Below are positions 16,172 through 24,632 of a stretch of 64,000 nt of DNA, piece by piece. The stretch spans positions 47,054-111,053 of the forward strand of contig JACPVS010000030.1 of NCBI GenBank assembly GCA_016197365.1, read 5' to 3'. Within the stretch, counting starts at the first letter, position 1. Each line of letters begins with the position of its first letter. The translations under genes and the position numbers were made by a program. The notes beneath the pieces are model-generated. The model worked only from the letters and a program-made list of their open reading frames with translations, did no database searches and was not told the origin of the DNA. The stretch is from Mycolicibacterium cosmeticum (lineage in GTDB: Bacteria; Actinomycetota; Actinomycetes; Mycobacteriales; Mycobacteriaceae).

Positions 16172-16659
16172 CCAAACGCCTCTCCGAGCCGCACCTGCAC
16201 GATCGACGATCGATCGGACGGCAGTCGGCCCAGTCGGTAGATCAACAGCGCGGCGAAATCCTCGGCCTCCTGCTCGGCATCCTCGCCGGCGGGTCCCATG
16301 CAACCGGTCCGCTGGTTCAGCATGTAACCGATGAGGTCGGACCCGGCGAGCTCCATGGTGCCGCGTGCCGCTTCCACCACCGGGATGCCGTCATGCCCGA
16401 GCACCAGGTGACCGAGTTCGTGGGCCAAGGTTCGGTCCCACGCCGGCAATCCCTTCTGGATCAGGAACACATCGTGGTCAGCGTACTGACGCCACTGGCC
16501 GCACACACCGGCCGGCAATTCCGCCATCTTCAGTTCGATCGGCCGTCCGCGGTCCGCACTGACGGCCTCCACCAACCGTGGGAGGGACACCTCTCCCTTA
16601 CGTGGGGCAAGATCCAGTACCGCGCTCACAGCTTTGGTCACACTGCGACTAGCAGGCAT
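16168..16659 (-). CDS. ImmA/IrrE-family metallo-endopeptidase
   Basis: 163-residue protein with the zinc peptidase motif TLAHELGHLVLGHDG (HExxH plus downstream HDG) and a later acidic segment EDAEQEAEDFAALLIYRLG supplying the third ligand region, as in ImmA/IrrE. Such peptidases usually cleave or inactivate a helix-turn-helix repressor in response to a signal. Start ATG 16659 preceded by AAAGGGGG. It is the first gene of a coupled pair with the MAB_1171c membrane protein and lies tail-to-tail with espR, whose XRE-type domain makes it the obvious but unproven partner. Confidence 0.9.
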   Translation of the reverse strand: MPASRSVTKAVSAVLDLAPRKGEVSLPRLVEAVSADRGRPIELKMAELPAGVCGQWRQYADHDVFLIQKGLPAWDRTLAHELGHLVLGHDGIPVVEAARGTMELAGSDLIGYMLNQRTGCMGPAGEDAEQEAEDFAALLIYRLGRLPSDRSSIVQVRLGEAFG

Positions 16660-16721
16660 TTCGACCCCCTTTCGATACTTCCACTATGGCGGTGCAACGC
16701 CGTGCAGGCGAGCAGTTCCGG

Positions 16722-17885
16722 TCAACTGGTGAACCTGGCCGACCGGCTCGATCGTGAGGCGAGCGCCGACCGGGCCTGGCGATAACCAATGATCCCACCC
16801 GCGCCGGTCAGCAACACGATCCCGGTGGCTCCGGGAACGGCCACCGCAACCACCTGCGAGATGCCTGCGGTGCGCAGGTACTCGCCGTACCCCACCCGGT
16901 AGGACGCCGGCACCACCGGATTGTCGACGGCCTGCACCGGGTTGCGCGGCGGCTCCGCGGGTGAGCGTGGGGCGCTCGGGGCACGCGGCGCTGCGGGAGG
17001 TGGGGCACCGGCCGCACCGCCGCCGGCACCGATACCGCCGCCCGCCGCGGGCGGCACCACGATCTGGGGCAATGACACCGCGGGCAGCGGGAGTGCGGCG
17101 GCGGCGGTGGCCAGCCCGGGGGCCGGGCTGACGATGTCGGGGATGGCGGGCAGCACGGGGACCTCGCCGTTCGGGGCCTGCGCAGGAACCGGTAGTTGCA
17201 TCACCGGCGGGTTGGGCGGCCGTCGGGTGGGCGGCTTGGCAGCGCCACTTCCGACGCCACCATTGCCGTTACCCGACGAGCTCAGCCCGGGTTTGGGCCA
17301 CCACCACGGCAGGCAGTGTTGGCCGTCCTCGTCGCAGGCGTCCGGATCTTCGGGGTCTTCTGGTCCTTGCGGGTTCTCGGCACCGGGATCACCAGGGTTG
17401 GGCGGTGCCGCCGCGGCGAGTCCCGGGTCGGGATCAGCGCCCACCGTCGCCACACCAGGTGCGGAGGGCGTCGGGTCGCCCGGGTCTCTCGGCTGTTCGC
17501 CGGCGGGCGCCCCCGGCGCGGTGGCCGAGCTTCCGCCCGCATTCGCGGGTTGTTTGCTGGATTTGCCTTCCGGGGCGCTTTCCCCAGCGTCCGACGGCGT
17601 CGTGTCACGTCCGTTGCCGATGATCACCCGGGGTGGCCGCGCCGAACGCCCCCGCCGGTCGGGCCCGGTCCCCACGGCGCCCTCGGCCGGGGCCGATCCC
17701 ACGGTGTCCGGGTCCGCGGCGCCGGTACTTCCGCTGGCCACCTCCCCACCGCCCGGACTCTCACCGTCCTCCGGACTGGCAAACGCCAGTGCGCCGCCGG
17801 CACCACCGACGAACAGGCCGGAAGCCATCAGACAGGCTGCCGCCGCGACTCGCACCCGCGACACCACGTCGTCACCACCCCTCAC
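16722..17885 (-). CDS. Secreted Pro/Gly/Ala-rich protein with C-terminal membrane anchor
   Basis: 387 residues. N-terminal signal peptide (hydrophobic stretch ACLMASGLFVGGAGGALA, cleavage probably after ALAFA), a long low-complexity region of Pro, Gly, Ala, Asp and Ser, a short conserved island CDEDGQHCLPWWWPKPG with two cysteines, and a C-terminal hydrophobic segment (VVAVAVPGATGIVLLTG) followed by basic residues, typical of an anchored cell-wall protein. An alternative start is GTG about seven codons downstream. Similar WWWP proteins occur in mycobacteria; function unknown. Intergenic gap to 18073 (187 bp) is AT-richer promoter sequence. Confidence 0.8.
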   Translation of the reverse strand: MRGGDDVVSRVRVAAAACLMASGLFVGGAGGALAFASPEDGESPGGGEVASGSTGAADPDTVGSAPAEGAVGTGPDRRGRSARPPRVIIGNGRDTTPSDAGESAPEGKSSKQPANAGGSSATAPGAPAGEQPRDPGDPTPSAPGVATVGADPDPGLAAAAPPNPGDPGAENPQGPEDPEDPDACDEDGQHCLPWWWPKPGLSSSGNGNGGVGSGAAKPPTRRPPNPPVMQLPVPAQAPNGEVPVLPAIPDIVSPAPGLATAAAALPLPAVSLPQIVVPPAAGGGIGAGGGAAGAPPPAAPRAPSAPRSPAEPPRNPVQAVDNPVVPASYRVGYGEYLRTAGISQVVAVAVPGATGIVLLTGAGGIIGYRQARSALASRSSRSARFTS

Positions 17886-18072
17886 CGCACCGCACTGTGC
17901 GGCGGCTGAAATTTACCCGATTGTCTCATATCGCGGACGAATTGTTTGCTGTGGAACTAAATTCACCGCCGCGGGAGGTCACCGGCGGCTGCCGCGTGGT
18001 ACGGGCGATAGTGTTGGCCACACTGCCGTGCCGCGACCTCGGCAGTCGTTGACGAACCGGGAGGCAATACCG

Positions 18073-18741
18073 ATGGGCCTGTTCACGCGACGCAAGAGCC
18101 GGGCAGTCCGCCGGGCCGAGGCCCGCGCCATCAAGCGCTCCATCAAGACGAAGGCGAAGTTGGAGGCCAAACTCGCCGCCAAGAACGACGCCCGCCGCAT
18201 CAAGGCCGATCGCAAGGAACAGTCCCGGGCGCTCCAGTCCCAGATCAGGGCTCAGCGGGACAGCGACCGTTCTGCACTCAAAGTTGCTGAGATCCAGCTC
18301 AAAGCCGCCCGCGAAGGCAAGTTGCTGTCGCCGACCAGAATTCGCCGGACATTGACGGTGTCGCGACTGCTCGCGCCGATCCTGGTGCCGCTGGCCTACC
18401 GCGTGCTGGTGACGGCCCGCGGACTGCTCGACCAGCGCCGCGCCGACCGGTTGGGCGTTCCGTTGAGCCAGCTCGGTCAGTATTCCGGCCACGGGGCGTC
18501 GCTGTCGGCCCGCGTCGCCGGCGCCGAGCAGACCCTGCAGCAGGTGGCCGCCAAGAAACCCAAGGATGCCGAGACCAAGCAGTTCGTCGCGGCGATCACC
18601 GACCGCCTGACCGACCTGTCGGCGGCGATCACCGCCGCCGAGAACATGCCCTCGGAGCGCCGCCGCCCGGCGCACGCCGCGATCAGCGCCCAGCTCGACG
18701 GCATCGACGCCGACCTCCTGGCCCGCCTCGGACTCGGCTGA
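18073..18741 (+). CDS. DUF6474-type basic protein (Rv3850-like)
   Basis: 222 residues; ortholog of Rv3850 (218 residues) by position and character. The first 75 residues are highly basic and helical (Arg/Lys/Ala heptads, for example RRKSRAVRRAEARAIKRS), probably a coiled coil. A moderately hydrophobic stretch (LLAPILVPLAYRVLV) lies at about 98-113 and the C-terminus is again helical. ATG 18073 with GGGAGG ten bases upstream. May bind nucleic acid or membranes; no function recognised. Confidence 0.88.
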   Translation: MGLFTRRKSRAVRRAEARAIKRSIKTKAKLEAKLAAKNDARRIKADRKEQSRALQSQIRAQRDSDRSALKVAEIQLKAAREGKLLSPTRIRRTLTVSRLLAPILVPLAYRVLVTARGLLDQRRADRLGVPLSQLGQYSGHGASLSARVAGAEQTLQQVAAKKPKDAETKQFVAAITDRLTDLSAAITAAENMPSERRRPAHAAISAQLDGIDADLLARLGLG

Positions 18742-18751
18742 GCGACCGCCC

Positions 18752-19261
18752 ATGACCGCCGCACCACCGCGCCGGCCGGCGCTGCTGCGCGGCGGAGCTG
18801 TCGGTGCACTGACGGCCGCGCTGGCCCTGGCGGCGCACGGCACCGCCTCCGCGATGTTCCCCACCGGCACGGCGCTGGCCCAACTCCTGGTCCTCGCCGC
18901 CGCCGTGGGAGCGGTGGCGGCCACGACCCGCGGCGGAGTGCGTACCCTGCTGACGGTCCTGGCGGCCGGCCAGGTGCTGGGCCATCAACTGCTCGACATC
19001 GGGCAGCACGGACATGTCCAGGCCCATCCCCTGACGATGCTCGCTGCCCACCTCGTCGCGGTGCTGGCGGGCGCCGTCCTCATCGGGGCGGGCGAACGGC
19101 TGTGTGCCGCACTGTCGCGCACCATCGACGCCATCGCCGGACCGCTGTCGCTGCGGGTACCGGCCACCACACGGATCTATCGCTCCGAGGGCCAGCCACG
19201 GCACTCGGCCTGGTTGGTGCGGGCGTCGATATCGCATCGGGGTCCACCGGTCCCGGCCTGA
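18752..19261 (+). CDS. Histidine-containing membrane protein in the copper cluster (Rv3851 position)
   Basis: 169 residues with four or five transmembrane helices. One loop and helix are rich in histidine: GHQLLDIGQHGHVQAHPLTM followed by AAHLVAVLAG, a pattern suited to metal binding. It lies 10 bp after the Rv3850-like gene and 41 bp before a YcnI-family gene, so it probably belongs to the same transcript. The position equals Rv3851, annotated as a small membrane protein, but whether the two are orthologous is uncertain. A copper-handling role is inferred from neighbours and histidines. Confidence 0.75.
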   Translation: MTAAPPRRPALLRGGAVGALTAALALAAHGTASAMFPTGTALAQLLVLAAAVGAVAATTRGGVRTLLTVLAAGQVLGHQLLDIGQHGHVQAHPLTMLAAHLVAVLAGAVLIGAGERLCAALSRTIDAIAGPLSLRVPATTRIYRSEGQPRHSAWLVRASISHRGPPVPA

Positions 19262-19302
19262 CCGCCGACCCACGACCCCTCCCCCAGAAAGCCGACAACA
19301 GA

Positions 19303-19977
19303 ATGCGATTCATCCACCGGGCGCCCGCGCGCGTCCTTTTCACGCTGGCCGCGGCCGGCGCCGCACTCATCACCGCCGCCCCGGCCTCCGCACACGTGCA
19401 CGTCGACGCCGACGACGCCCATCCGGGCGGGTCGGCCGTGCTCACCTTCCGCGTCCCCAATGAGTCCGAAAAGGGCGCCCTCACAACAAGTTTGACCTTC
19501 ATATTGCCGAACGTCGCGTCGGCGAGCACCGAGCAGATGCCCGGCTGGACCGCGCGCCTGGACCGCGACGCCGCCGCGGGCACGGTTCGGTCGGTCACCT
19601 GGACGGCCACACCGCAGAACGGGATCGGCCCCGATCAGTTCGGCTTGTTCCGGATCTCGGTGACGCTGCCCAAGCAGGACAGCGTCAGCTTCCCGGCCAC
19701 CCAGACCTATTCCGACGGGACCGTCGTGCGCTGGGATCAGCCGCCGCTGCCCGGTGGCGGCGAACCCGAGCACCCCGCACCCGAGTTGTCGCTGTCCGGC
19801 GAGCCCGAGGAGTCGCACACACCGGCACCCGCGCCCGCTTCGACGCCGGCGGCCCCTGCGGTGCAGGCGCAACCGGTGAGCAAGGCCGACAACGGCGCCC
19901 GCTGGCTGGCCGGCGGCGCGCTGGCGCTGGCCGCCATCGCCGTGGCCGCCGCGCTCATCGGGCGGCGACAGGCATGA
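19303..19977 (+). CDS. YcnI-family (DUF1775) copper-binding membrane protein
   Basis: 224 residues: signal peptide ending at APASA, immediately followed by the mature N-terminus HVHVDADDAHPGGSAVL. In YcnI proteins this N-terminal His forms a mono-histidine copper site. The DUF1775 beta domain continues to about residue 150 (TFRVPNESEKGALTTSL, TWTATPQNGIGPDQFG), followed by a Pro-rich linker and a C-terminal membrane anchor (WLAGGALALAAIAVAAALIG). Stop overlaps the copC start (ATGA). In Bacillus, ycnI sits with the copper importer ycnJ. Confidence 0.9.
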   Translation: MRFIHRAPARVLFTLAAAGAALITAAPASAHVHVDADDAHPGGSAVLTFRVPNESEKGALTTSLTFILPNVASASTEQMPGWTARLDRDAAAGTVRSVTWTATPQNGIGPDQFGLFRISVTLPKQDSVSFPATQTYSDGTVVRWDQPPLPGGGEPEHPAPELSLSGEPEESHTPAPAPASTPAAPAVQAQPVSKADNGARWLAGGALALAAIAVAAALIGRRQA

Positions 19978-20477
19978 GGCTGCGCCTGCTGGCCGTCCTC
20001 GGAGCCGTCCTCGCGGTGGCCGCCCTGGCGGGAGCCGGCGTGGCTTCCGCGCACGCGGTGCGGGTGTCCAGCGACCCGGCGCCCGACGCGGTGCTGGCCG
20101 CGGGGCCGGCCCTGATCACCGCCACCTTCAACGAGCAGCTCCAGACTGCCTTCGCGTCGATGACGCTGGTGGGACCGGACGGCAATCTGTGGTCGACCGG
20201 AGAAGCCCGGGTCCAGGGGCCCGCGGTGCAGGTCGACCTTCGCCCGCTCGGTCCGGCGGGCACCTACACGGCCAACTACCGGGTGACGTCGGCGGACGGC
20301 CACGTGGTGAACGGTTCCTGGGCGTTCCAGCTCTCGGTGGCGGGCCCCGGCACCCCGGGGCCCCCGGTTTCCGCACCGGCGGCGTCCGACGGTGAGATCC
20401 CGGTCTGGCCGTTCGCCGTCCTCGCCGTGGCGATCGTCGGCGCGGGCATCTGGTGGAGCCGGCGCCGGCGCACGTGA
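19974..20477 (+). CDS. CopC-domain copper-binding protein
   Basis: 167 residues with signal peptide (AGAGVASA) and a CopC beta-barrel. Canonical Cu(II) ligands are visible: His as first mature residue (HAVRVSSDPAPDAVL) and the DGH motif in TSADGHVVNGSWAF. Only the Cu(II) site is evident; the Met-rich Cu(I) loop is not, placing it in the minimal CopC group. C-terminal anchor VWPFAVLAVAIVGAGIWW. ATGA overlap upstream with ycnI-like and GTGA overlap downstream with copD. Acts outside the membrane, handing copper to CopD. Confidence 0.92.
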   Translation: MRLRLLAVLGAVLAVAALAGAGVASAHAVRVSSDPAPDAVLAAGPALITATFNEQLQTAFASMTLVGPDGNLWSTGEARVQGPAVQVDLRPLGPAGTYTANYRVTSADGHVVNGSWAFQLSVAGPGTPGPPVSAPAASDGEIPVWPFAVLAVAIVGAGIWWSRRRRT

Positions 20478-21385
20478 GAAGGGCGCTCGGTGGCACCGCG
20501 GCCGTGCTGGCCGGCCTGCTGCTGGCCTGGGTGTTGACCTACCCGCAGCACGCGATCGCGGCGACGGTGACCAGGGCCGCGGCCGACGGTGCCGCGGTGG
20601 TGGTGCTGGGCCTGGCCTTGGTGCCGCTGCTGGACATCCCGCGCTACCGCGCCGAGCTGTCCGCACGCAGTTCGTCGGCCCTGGCGATCGCCTCGGCGGC
20701 CTGGCTGGTCGCGGAGGTCGCCAGGCTGTGCACCGCGGCGGCCGCCACCGCCGCCGTGCCGCTGAGCACCCTCGGTGTCCGGACCACCGTCGAATACGCC
20801 GTATCGACGGTGGCCGGCCGGGCCGACCTGATCTGCGTGCTGGCCGCGGCACTGGTCGGCGTCCTCACCATCGGGTGGCGGACGCCGGCCACCGGGGTCG
20901 CAGTGGCCGGCATCGCCGCGATCGGCACCACCGCCCGCACCCTGGCCGGCCACCTGTCCGAGAACGCGTTCGGCGGAATCGCCGTCACCTTGCACGCCCT
21001 GGCGGCGGCGGTGTGGTGTGGGCTGCTCGCGGCGCTGGTACTGACGGTGGGGCACCGCGGCCAGTGGGCGCGGGTGCTGCCGCGGTTCTCCGCGGTGTCG
21101 CTGTGGTGTGTGGTCGTACTGCTGGCGGGCGGGATCGGCAGCGCCCTGGTGACGCTGGACGCACCCGGTCAGTTGTGGAGCACCGGTTACGGCCGCCTGA
21201 TCTTGGCCAAGGTGCTGTTCACCGCCGCACTTCTGGCGCTGGCCTGGCACAACCGGACGGGCTGGCTGCCGTCGGCGCGGGGACATCGGGTGACGGCGGC
21301 CAGCTCGAGCAGGCGTTCCGACGTCGAGCTGGCGCTGATGACCGTCGCCCTGATGCTGGCCGCCGCACTGGCAGTCACCGGCTAG
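20474..21385 (+). CDS. CopD-domain copper transport membrane protein
   Basis: 303 residues with about eight transmembrane helices. The CopD-type segment LAGHLSENAFGGIAVTLHALAAAVWCGLLAAL carries the characteristic His and Trp pattern, and a downstream RLILAKVLFTAALLALAWHNR completes the family signature. Start taken as GTG 20474, which overlaps the copC stop (GTGA); ATG-like starts upstream lie within copC. Together with CopC and YcnI it forms a copper-acquisition set (family knowledge from CopCD and YcnJ). Confidence 0.9.
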   Translation: MRRALGGTAAVLAGLLLAWVLTYPQHAIAATVTRAAADGAAVVVLGLALVPLLDIPRYRAELSARSSSALAIASAAWLVAEVARLCTAAAATAAVPLSTLGVRTTVEYAVSTVAGRADLICVLAAALVGVLTIGWRTPATGVAVAGIAAIGTTARTLAGHLSENAFGGIAVTLHALAAAVWCGLLAALVLTVGHRGQWARVLPRFSAVSLWCVVVLLAGGIGSALVTLDAPGQLWSTGYGRLILAKVLFTAALLALAWHNRTGWLPSARGHRVTAASSSRRSDVELALMTVALMLAAALAVTG

Positions 21386-21446
21386 CGAATACCCGGCTGG
21401 CATGATGGAGCCACCGCCTGTGCCACACAGTGAAGGAGCGCCCCAC

Positions 21447-21875
21447 ATGGCCGACGAGCCGGACCGGCCCGACGAGACGCCGAGCGAGCAGCCGCCGGTT
21501 CCACCCGCCAAGAAGGTGCCCGCGCAGAAGGCCCCGGCGAAGAAGGTCCCCGCCAAGAAGGCCGCTGTGAAGAAGGCCACTCCGGCCAAGAAGGCGGCGC
21601 CGGCGAAGAAGGCCGCGCCCGCCAAGAAAGCCCCTCCGGCCAAGCAGCCGCCGCCGCTCGCCGTTGCACAACCCCAACCTGTCGAGACGGTGTCCGCGGC
21701 CAAAGAGGCTGCCGCCCAAGCAAAATCGACGGTCGAGTCGGCGCCCGCACAACTCACCGTGGTGCCGTCACCTGATCCCGCACAGTCCCGGCTGCCGCTG
21801 GCCGCGGCCCTGGTCGCCGGCTTGCTCGCCGTTCTGGTGGTCTACCTCGCCCGCCGGGGGTCCGAAGAGGACTGA
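21447..21875 (+). CDS. hns: Hns-like protein with PAKKA repeats (Rv3852-like)
   Basis: 142 residues. The centre is a tandem lysine/alanine/proline repeat (variants of AKKA-AP: KKVPAKKAAVKKATPAKKAA), giving a very basic DNA-binding tail, and the C-terminus has a transmembrane segment (LAAALVAGLLAVLVVYLA). This is the architecture of Rv3852, the membrane-associated Hns-like protein, found in the same position beside rraA. ATG 21447 with GAAGGAG upstream. The symbol follows the M. tuberculosis annotation; the protein is not homologous to enterobacterial H-NS. Confidence 0.9.
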   Translation: MADEPDRPDETPSEQPPVPPAKKVPAQKAPAKKVPAKKAAVKKATPAKKAAPAKKAAPAKKAPPAKQPPPLAVAQPQPVETVSAAKEAAAQAKSTVESAPAQLTVVPSPDPAQSRLPLAAALVAGLLAVLVVYLARRGSEED

Positions 21876-21898
21876 CCGTCCTCGCTAGCATTCAAGGC

Positions 21899-22378
21899 GT
21901 GAGCATCGAACCCCGCGCCACCGCTGATCTGGTCGACGAGATCTATCCCGACGTCCGAAGCTGCGATCTGCAGTTACAGAACTACGGCGCCCGGACCAGC
22001 TTCGCCGGGCCGATCACCACCGTCCGTTGTTTCGAGGACAACGCGCTGCTCAAGTCGATTCTGTCGACGCCGGGCAACGGCGGCGTGCTCGTCGTCGACG
22101 GCGACGGATCCCTGCACACCGCGCTCGTCGGCGACATCATCGCCGGGCTGGCCCAGGACAATGGGTGGGCCGGGGTCATCGTGCACGGCGCGGTACGGGA
22201 CGCGTCGACGCTGCGCACCATCGACGTCGGCATCAAGGCGCTGGGCACCAATCCGCGAAAGGGCACCAAAACCGGTGCGGGCGAACGCGATGTCGAGGTC
22301 TCCTTCGGCGGCGTCACCTTCGTCCCCGGTGAGATCGCCTACAGCGACGAGGACGGCATCGTCGTCGTCCCCGCCTGA
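21899..22378 (+). CDS. rraA: RraA-family protein (regulator of RNase E / hydroxy-oxoglutarate aldolase-like)
   Basis: 159 residues, full-length RraA fold. Conserved blocks: SFAGPITTVRCFEDN, VLVVDGDGSLHTALVGDIIAGLAQDNGWAGVIVHGAVRD (glycine-rich core with the RD pair), and GTNPRKGTKTGAG. Formerly annotated menG in Rv3853; RraA members either inhibit RNase E or act as aldolases with metal at the Arg-Asp site. GTG start at 21899, 23 bp after hns. A long hairpin follows. Confidence 0.93.
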   Translation: MSIEPRATADLVDEIYPDVRSCDLQLQNYGARTSFAGPITTVRCFEDNALLKSILSTPGNGGVLVVDGDGSLHTALVGDIIAGLAQDNGWAGVIVHGAVRDASTLRTIDVGIKALGTNPRKGTKTGAGERDVEVSFGGVTFVPGEIAYSDEDGIVVVPA

Positions 22379-22382
22379 CAAC

Positions 22383-22428
22383 GACACGTAGGGCCCCGAG
22401 ATCGGGTGATCTCGGGGCCCTACGTGTC
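22383..22428. terminator. Bidirectional terminator between rraA and ethA
   Basis: Perfect 21-bp stem (22383-22403 with 22408-22428) and a GGGT loop, located between the two convergent stops (22378 and 22436). No T-tract on either strand. It can stop transcription from both sides. Confidence 0.88.
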
Positions 22429-22435
22429 TGAACGT

Positions 22436-23905
22436 CTAGACCGTCACGGCCGTACGGTGTTTGGTGAAGTGCAGCGACTCCTCGTCGACCTTGCCGTAGC
22501 GGATGGTGCGCAGATCGATGAAGTAGTTCTGCTTGAGCCGCCACGGGGCCTGTGAACCGGACTTGGGCAGGGTGTCCATGGCGCGCTTGAAGTAGCCGGG
22601 GGTGAAGTCCATGAAGGGCTCCTCACCGACGGACGCACCGGGGTGTTGCGCCTCGACACGGTCGAAACCGTTGTCGTCCATGTAGTTCAGCACGCGGCAA
22701 ATGAACTCCGACACCAGGTCCGCCTTCAACGTCCACGACGCGTTGGTGTACCCGAAGGTGATCGCCATGTTCGGCACACCGGAGAGCATCAGGCCCTTGT
22801 AGGTCATCGACTTGGTCAGATCGATGGGCTCACCGTTGCGCAGCGCCTTCGCGCCGCCGAACAACTGCATGTTCAAACCGGTTGCGGTGATGATGATGTC
22901 GGCCGCCAGCTCCTCACCGGAGGCCAACTTGATCCCCGTCTCGGTGAACCGGTCGATGGTGTCGGTGACCACATCGGCCTTGCCGGAACGGATGGCCTTG
23001 AACAGATCACCGTTGGGCGCCAGGCACACTCGCTCATCCCACGGGTTGTAGCGCGGGCTGAAGTGCTTGTCGTAGTCGAAGTCCGACGGCAGCCGTCGGG
23101 TCGCCATCTCGCGCAGCGCCTTCTTGAACACCGCGGGGAACTTGCGTGCGAGCTGGTACTGCCCGGTGGCGTAGGCAATGGCCTTCCACCGATTCACGAA
23201 GTGCGCCATGTTCTTCGGCAGGAACTTGTTGGCCTGCTTGGCCACCGGGTCTTCCAGCGGCAGCGAGCCGATGTAGGTGGGCGAGCGCTGCAGCATGGTG
23301 ACATGTCCGGCGCCGCCGTTGATCAGTGACGGGATGAGGGTGACGGCGGTGGCGCCCGAGCCGATCACGACGATCTTCTTGCCCGCGTAGTCCAGCTCTT
23401 CCGGCCAGTGCTGGGGATGGATGACCTGGCCCTTGAAGTCCTCGGCACCGGGGAACGCCGGGGTGTAGCCCTGGTCGTAGTTGTAGTAGCCGCTGCACAC
23501 CGACAGGAAGGAGGCGGTGACCTGCTTCTGCACGCCGTCCGTCTCGACGGTGACGGTCCACTTGTTGTCGGTGTCGGACCAGTCGGCCGCGACGACCTTC
23601 TGGCCGGTGCGGATGTGCTTGTCGATGCCGTTCTCGACGGCAGCTTCGTTGATGTAGTTCCAGATCGACGGACCGTCGGCGATCGAGCGCGCCGAGGTCC
23701 ACGGCTTGAACCGGAAGCCCAGGGTGAACATGTCGGAATCGGAGCGGATTCCGGGGTACTTGAACAGGTCCCAGGTGCCGCCGATGTTCTCGCGGCGTTC
23801 CAGGATGACGTAACTCTTGGACGGACAGCGCTCCTGAAGGTGCCAGGCGGTGCTGATACCCGAAATGCCGGCGCCGACGATCACGACATCGAAGTGTTCG
23901 TTCAT
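22436..23905 (-). CDS. ethA: Baeyer-Villiger monooxygenase EthA
   Basis: 489-residue FAD/NADPH-dependent monooxygenase, ortholog of Rv3854c, the activator of the prodrug ethionamide. N-terminal FAD site VVIVGAGISGISTA, the Baeyer-Villiger fingerprint FKGQVIHPQHW (FxGxxxHxxxW), the second nucleotide site VVIGSGATAVTL, and the C-terminal ATGLN segment. Length equals the M. tuberculosis enzyme. Divergent from the TetR gene ethR, with palindromic operators in the 78-bp gap. Cytosolic. Confidence 0.96.
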   Translation of the reverse strand: MNEHFDVVIVGAGISGISTAWHLQERCPSKSYVILERRENIGGTWDLFKYPGIRSDSDMFTLGFRFKPWTSARSIADGPSIWNYINEAAVENGIDKHIRTGQKVVAADWSDTDNKWTVTVETDGVQKQVTASFLSVCSGYYNYDQGYTPAFPGAEDFKGQVIHPQHWPEELDYAGKKIVVIGSGATAVTLIPSLINGGAGHVTMLQRSPTYIGSLPLEDPVAKQANKFLPKNMAHFVNRWKAIAYATGQYQLARKFPAVFKKALREMATRRLPSDFDYDKHFSPRYNPWDERVCLAPNGDLFKAIRSGKADVVTDTIDRFTETGIKLASGEELAADIIITATGLNMQLFGGAKALRNGEPIDLTKSMTYKGLMLSGVPNMAITFGYTNASWTLKADLVSEFICRVLNYMDDNGFDRVEAQHPGASVGEEPFMDFTPGYFKRAMDTLPKSGSQAPWRLKQNYFIDLRTIRYGKVDEESLHFTKHRTAVTV

Positions 23906-23918
23906 GGGACCGACGGTA

Positions 23919-23964
23919 TCAACATGGTGTTGAGTCGGTCAACAGTGTGTCGAAAATTTCGACA
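23919..23964. promoter_or_regulatory. Palindromic operators in the ethA-ethR gap (EthR candidate)
   Basis: Two inverted repeats: TCAACATGGTGTTGA (23919-23933) and TGTCGAAAATTTCGACA (23948-23964, perfect around a central A). EthR binds cooperatively to a long operator in M. tuberculosis, which contains TGTCGA-type elements; the paired repeats here fit that picture. Confidence 0.7.
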
Positions 23965-23983
23965 TAGCGTAAAGTCTTGGCTC

Positions 23984-24613
23984 ATGACCACCTCCAGTCC
24001 GGCCCGCGGCCGCCGCGCGGCGCGCCCGTCGGGCGATGATCGCGAGGCCGCCATCCTGGCGACAGCGCGGCGCCTGCTGGAGGACCGCGCCTTCGCCGAC
24101 ATCTCCGTCGATGACCTCGCCAAGGGCGCGGGCATCTCACGGCCCACCTTCTACTTCTACTTCCCGTCCAAGGAAGCGGTGCTGCTCACGCTGCTGGACC
24201 CCATCTTCAAGATCGTCGACACGGGCTTCGATCGCGCACTGGACAGCATGCCCACCGACCCTCATCAGGCCGTCCGGCGCGGAATCGAGATCTTCTTCAG
24301 CTCCTTCGGTTCCCACGCCACCACAGCCCGCGCCGGCACCGAGGCGTTGACCTCCAGCCCGGAATTCCGGGGTGTCTGGGACGGGCTGATGCAGAAGTGG
24401 ATCGGCTTGACGGCCGCACTGATCAAGGCGGAGCGGGACCGCGGCGTCGCGCCGGAGACCATTCCGGCACTGGACCTCGCCACGTGTTTGAACCAGATGA
24501 ACGAGCGCGTGATGATGGCGACGCTGGCCGGTGAGCAGTTGGCCGTCGAGCACGACAAGGTGGTCGACACCCTCACCCACATCTGGCTGACCAGTATCTA
24601 CGGCACCGCCTGA
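23984..24613 (+). CDS. ethR: TetR-family repressor EthR
   Basis: 209 residues. N-terminal helix-turn-helix (about 25-70): AILATARRLLEDRAFADIS and the recognition helix ISRPTFYFYFPSKEAVL, followed by a helical ligand-binding domain. Position divergent to ethA and the extended loop between helices match EthR (Rv3855). Ligand pocket residues cannot be judged from sequence alone. Start ATG 23984. Represses ethA by analogy; inducing ligand unknown. Confidence 0.94.
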   Translation: MTTSSPARGRRAARPSGDDREAAILATARRLLEDRAFADISVDDLAKGAGISRPTFYFYFPSKEAVLLTLLDPIFKIVDTGFDRALDSMPTDPHQAVRRGIEIFFSSFGSHATTARAGTEALTSSPEFRGVWDGLMQKWIGLTAALIKAERDRGVAPETIPALDLATCLNQMNERVMMATLAGEQLAVEHDKVVDTLTHIWLTSIYGTA

Positions 24614-24632
24614 GGCATGTCGGACCCGGATG

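Noticed and set aside
21490..21660. Tandem DNA repeat in the Hns-like gene
   Set aside because: It is the coding basis of the PAKKA protein repeat found in the family, not an independent repeat element.
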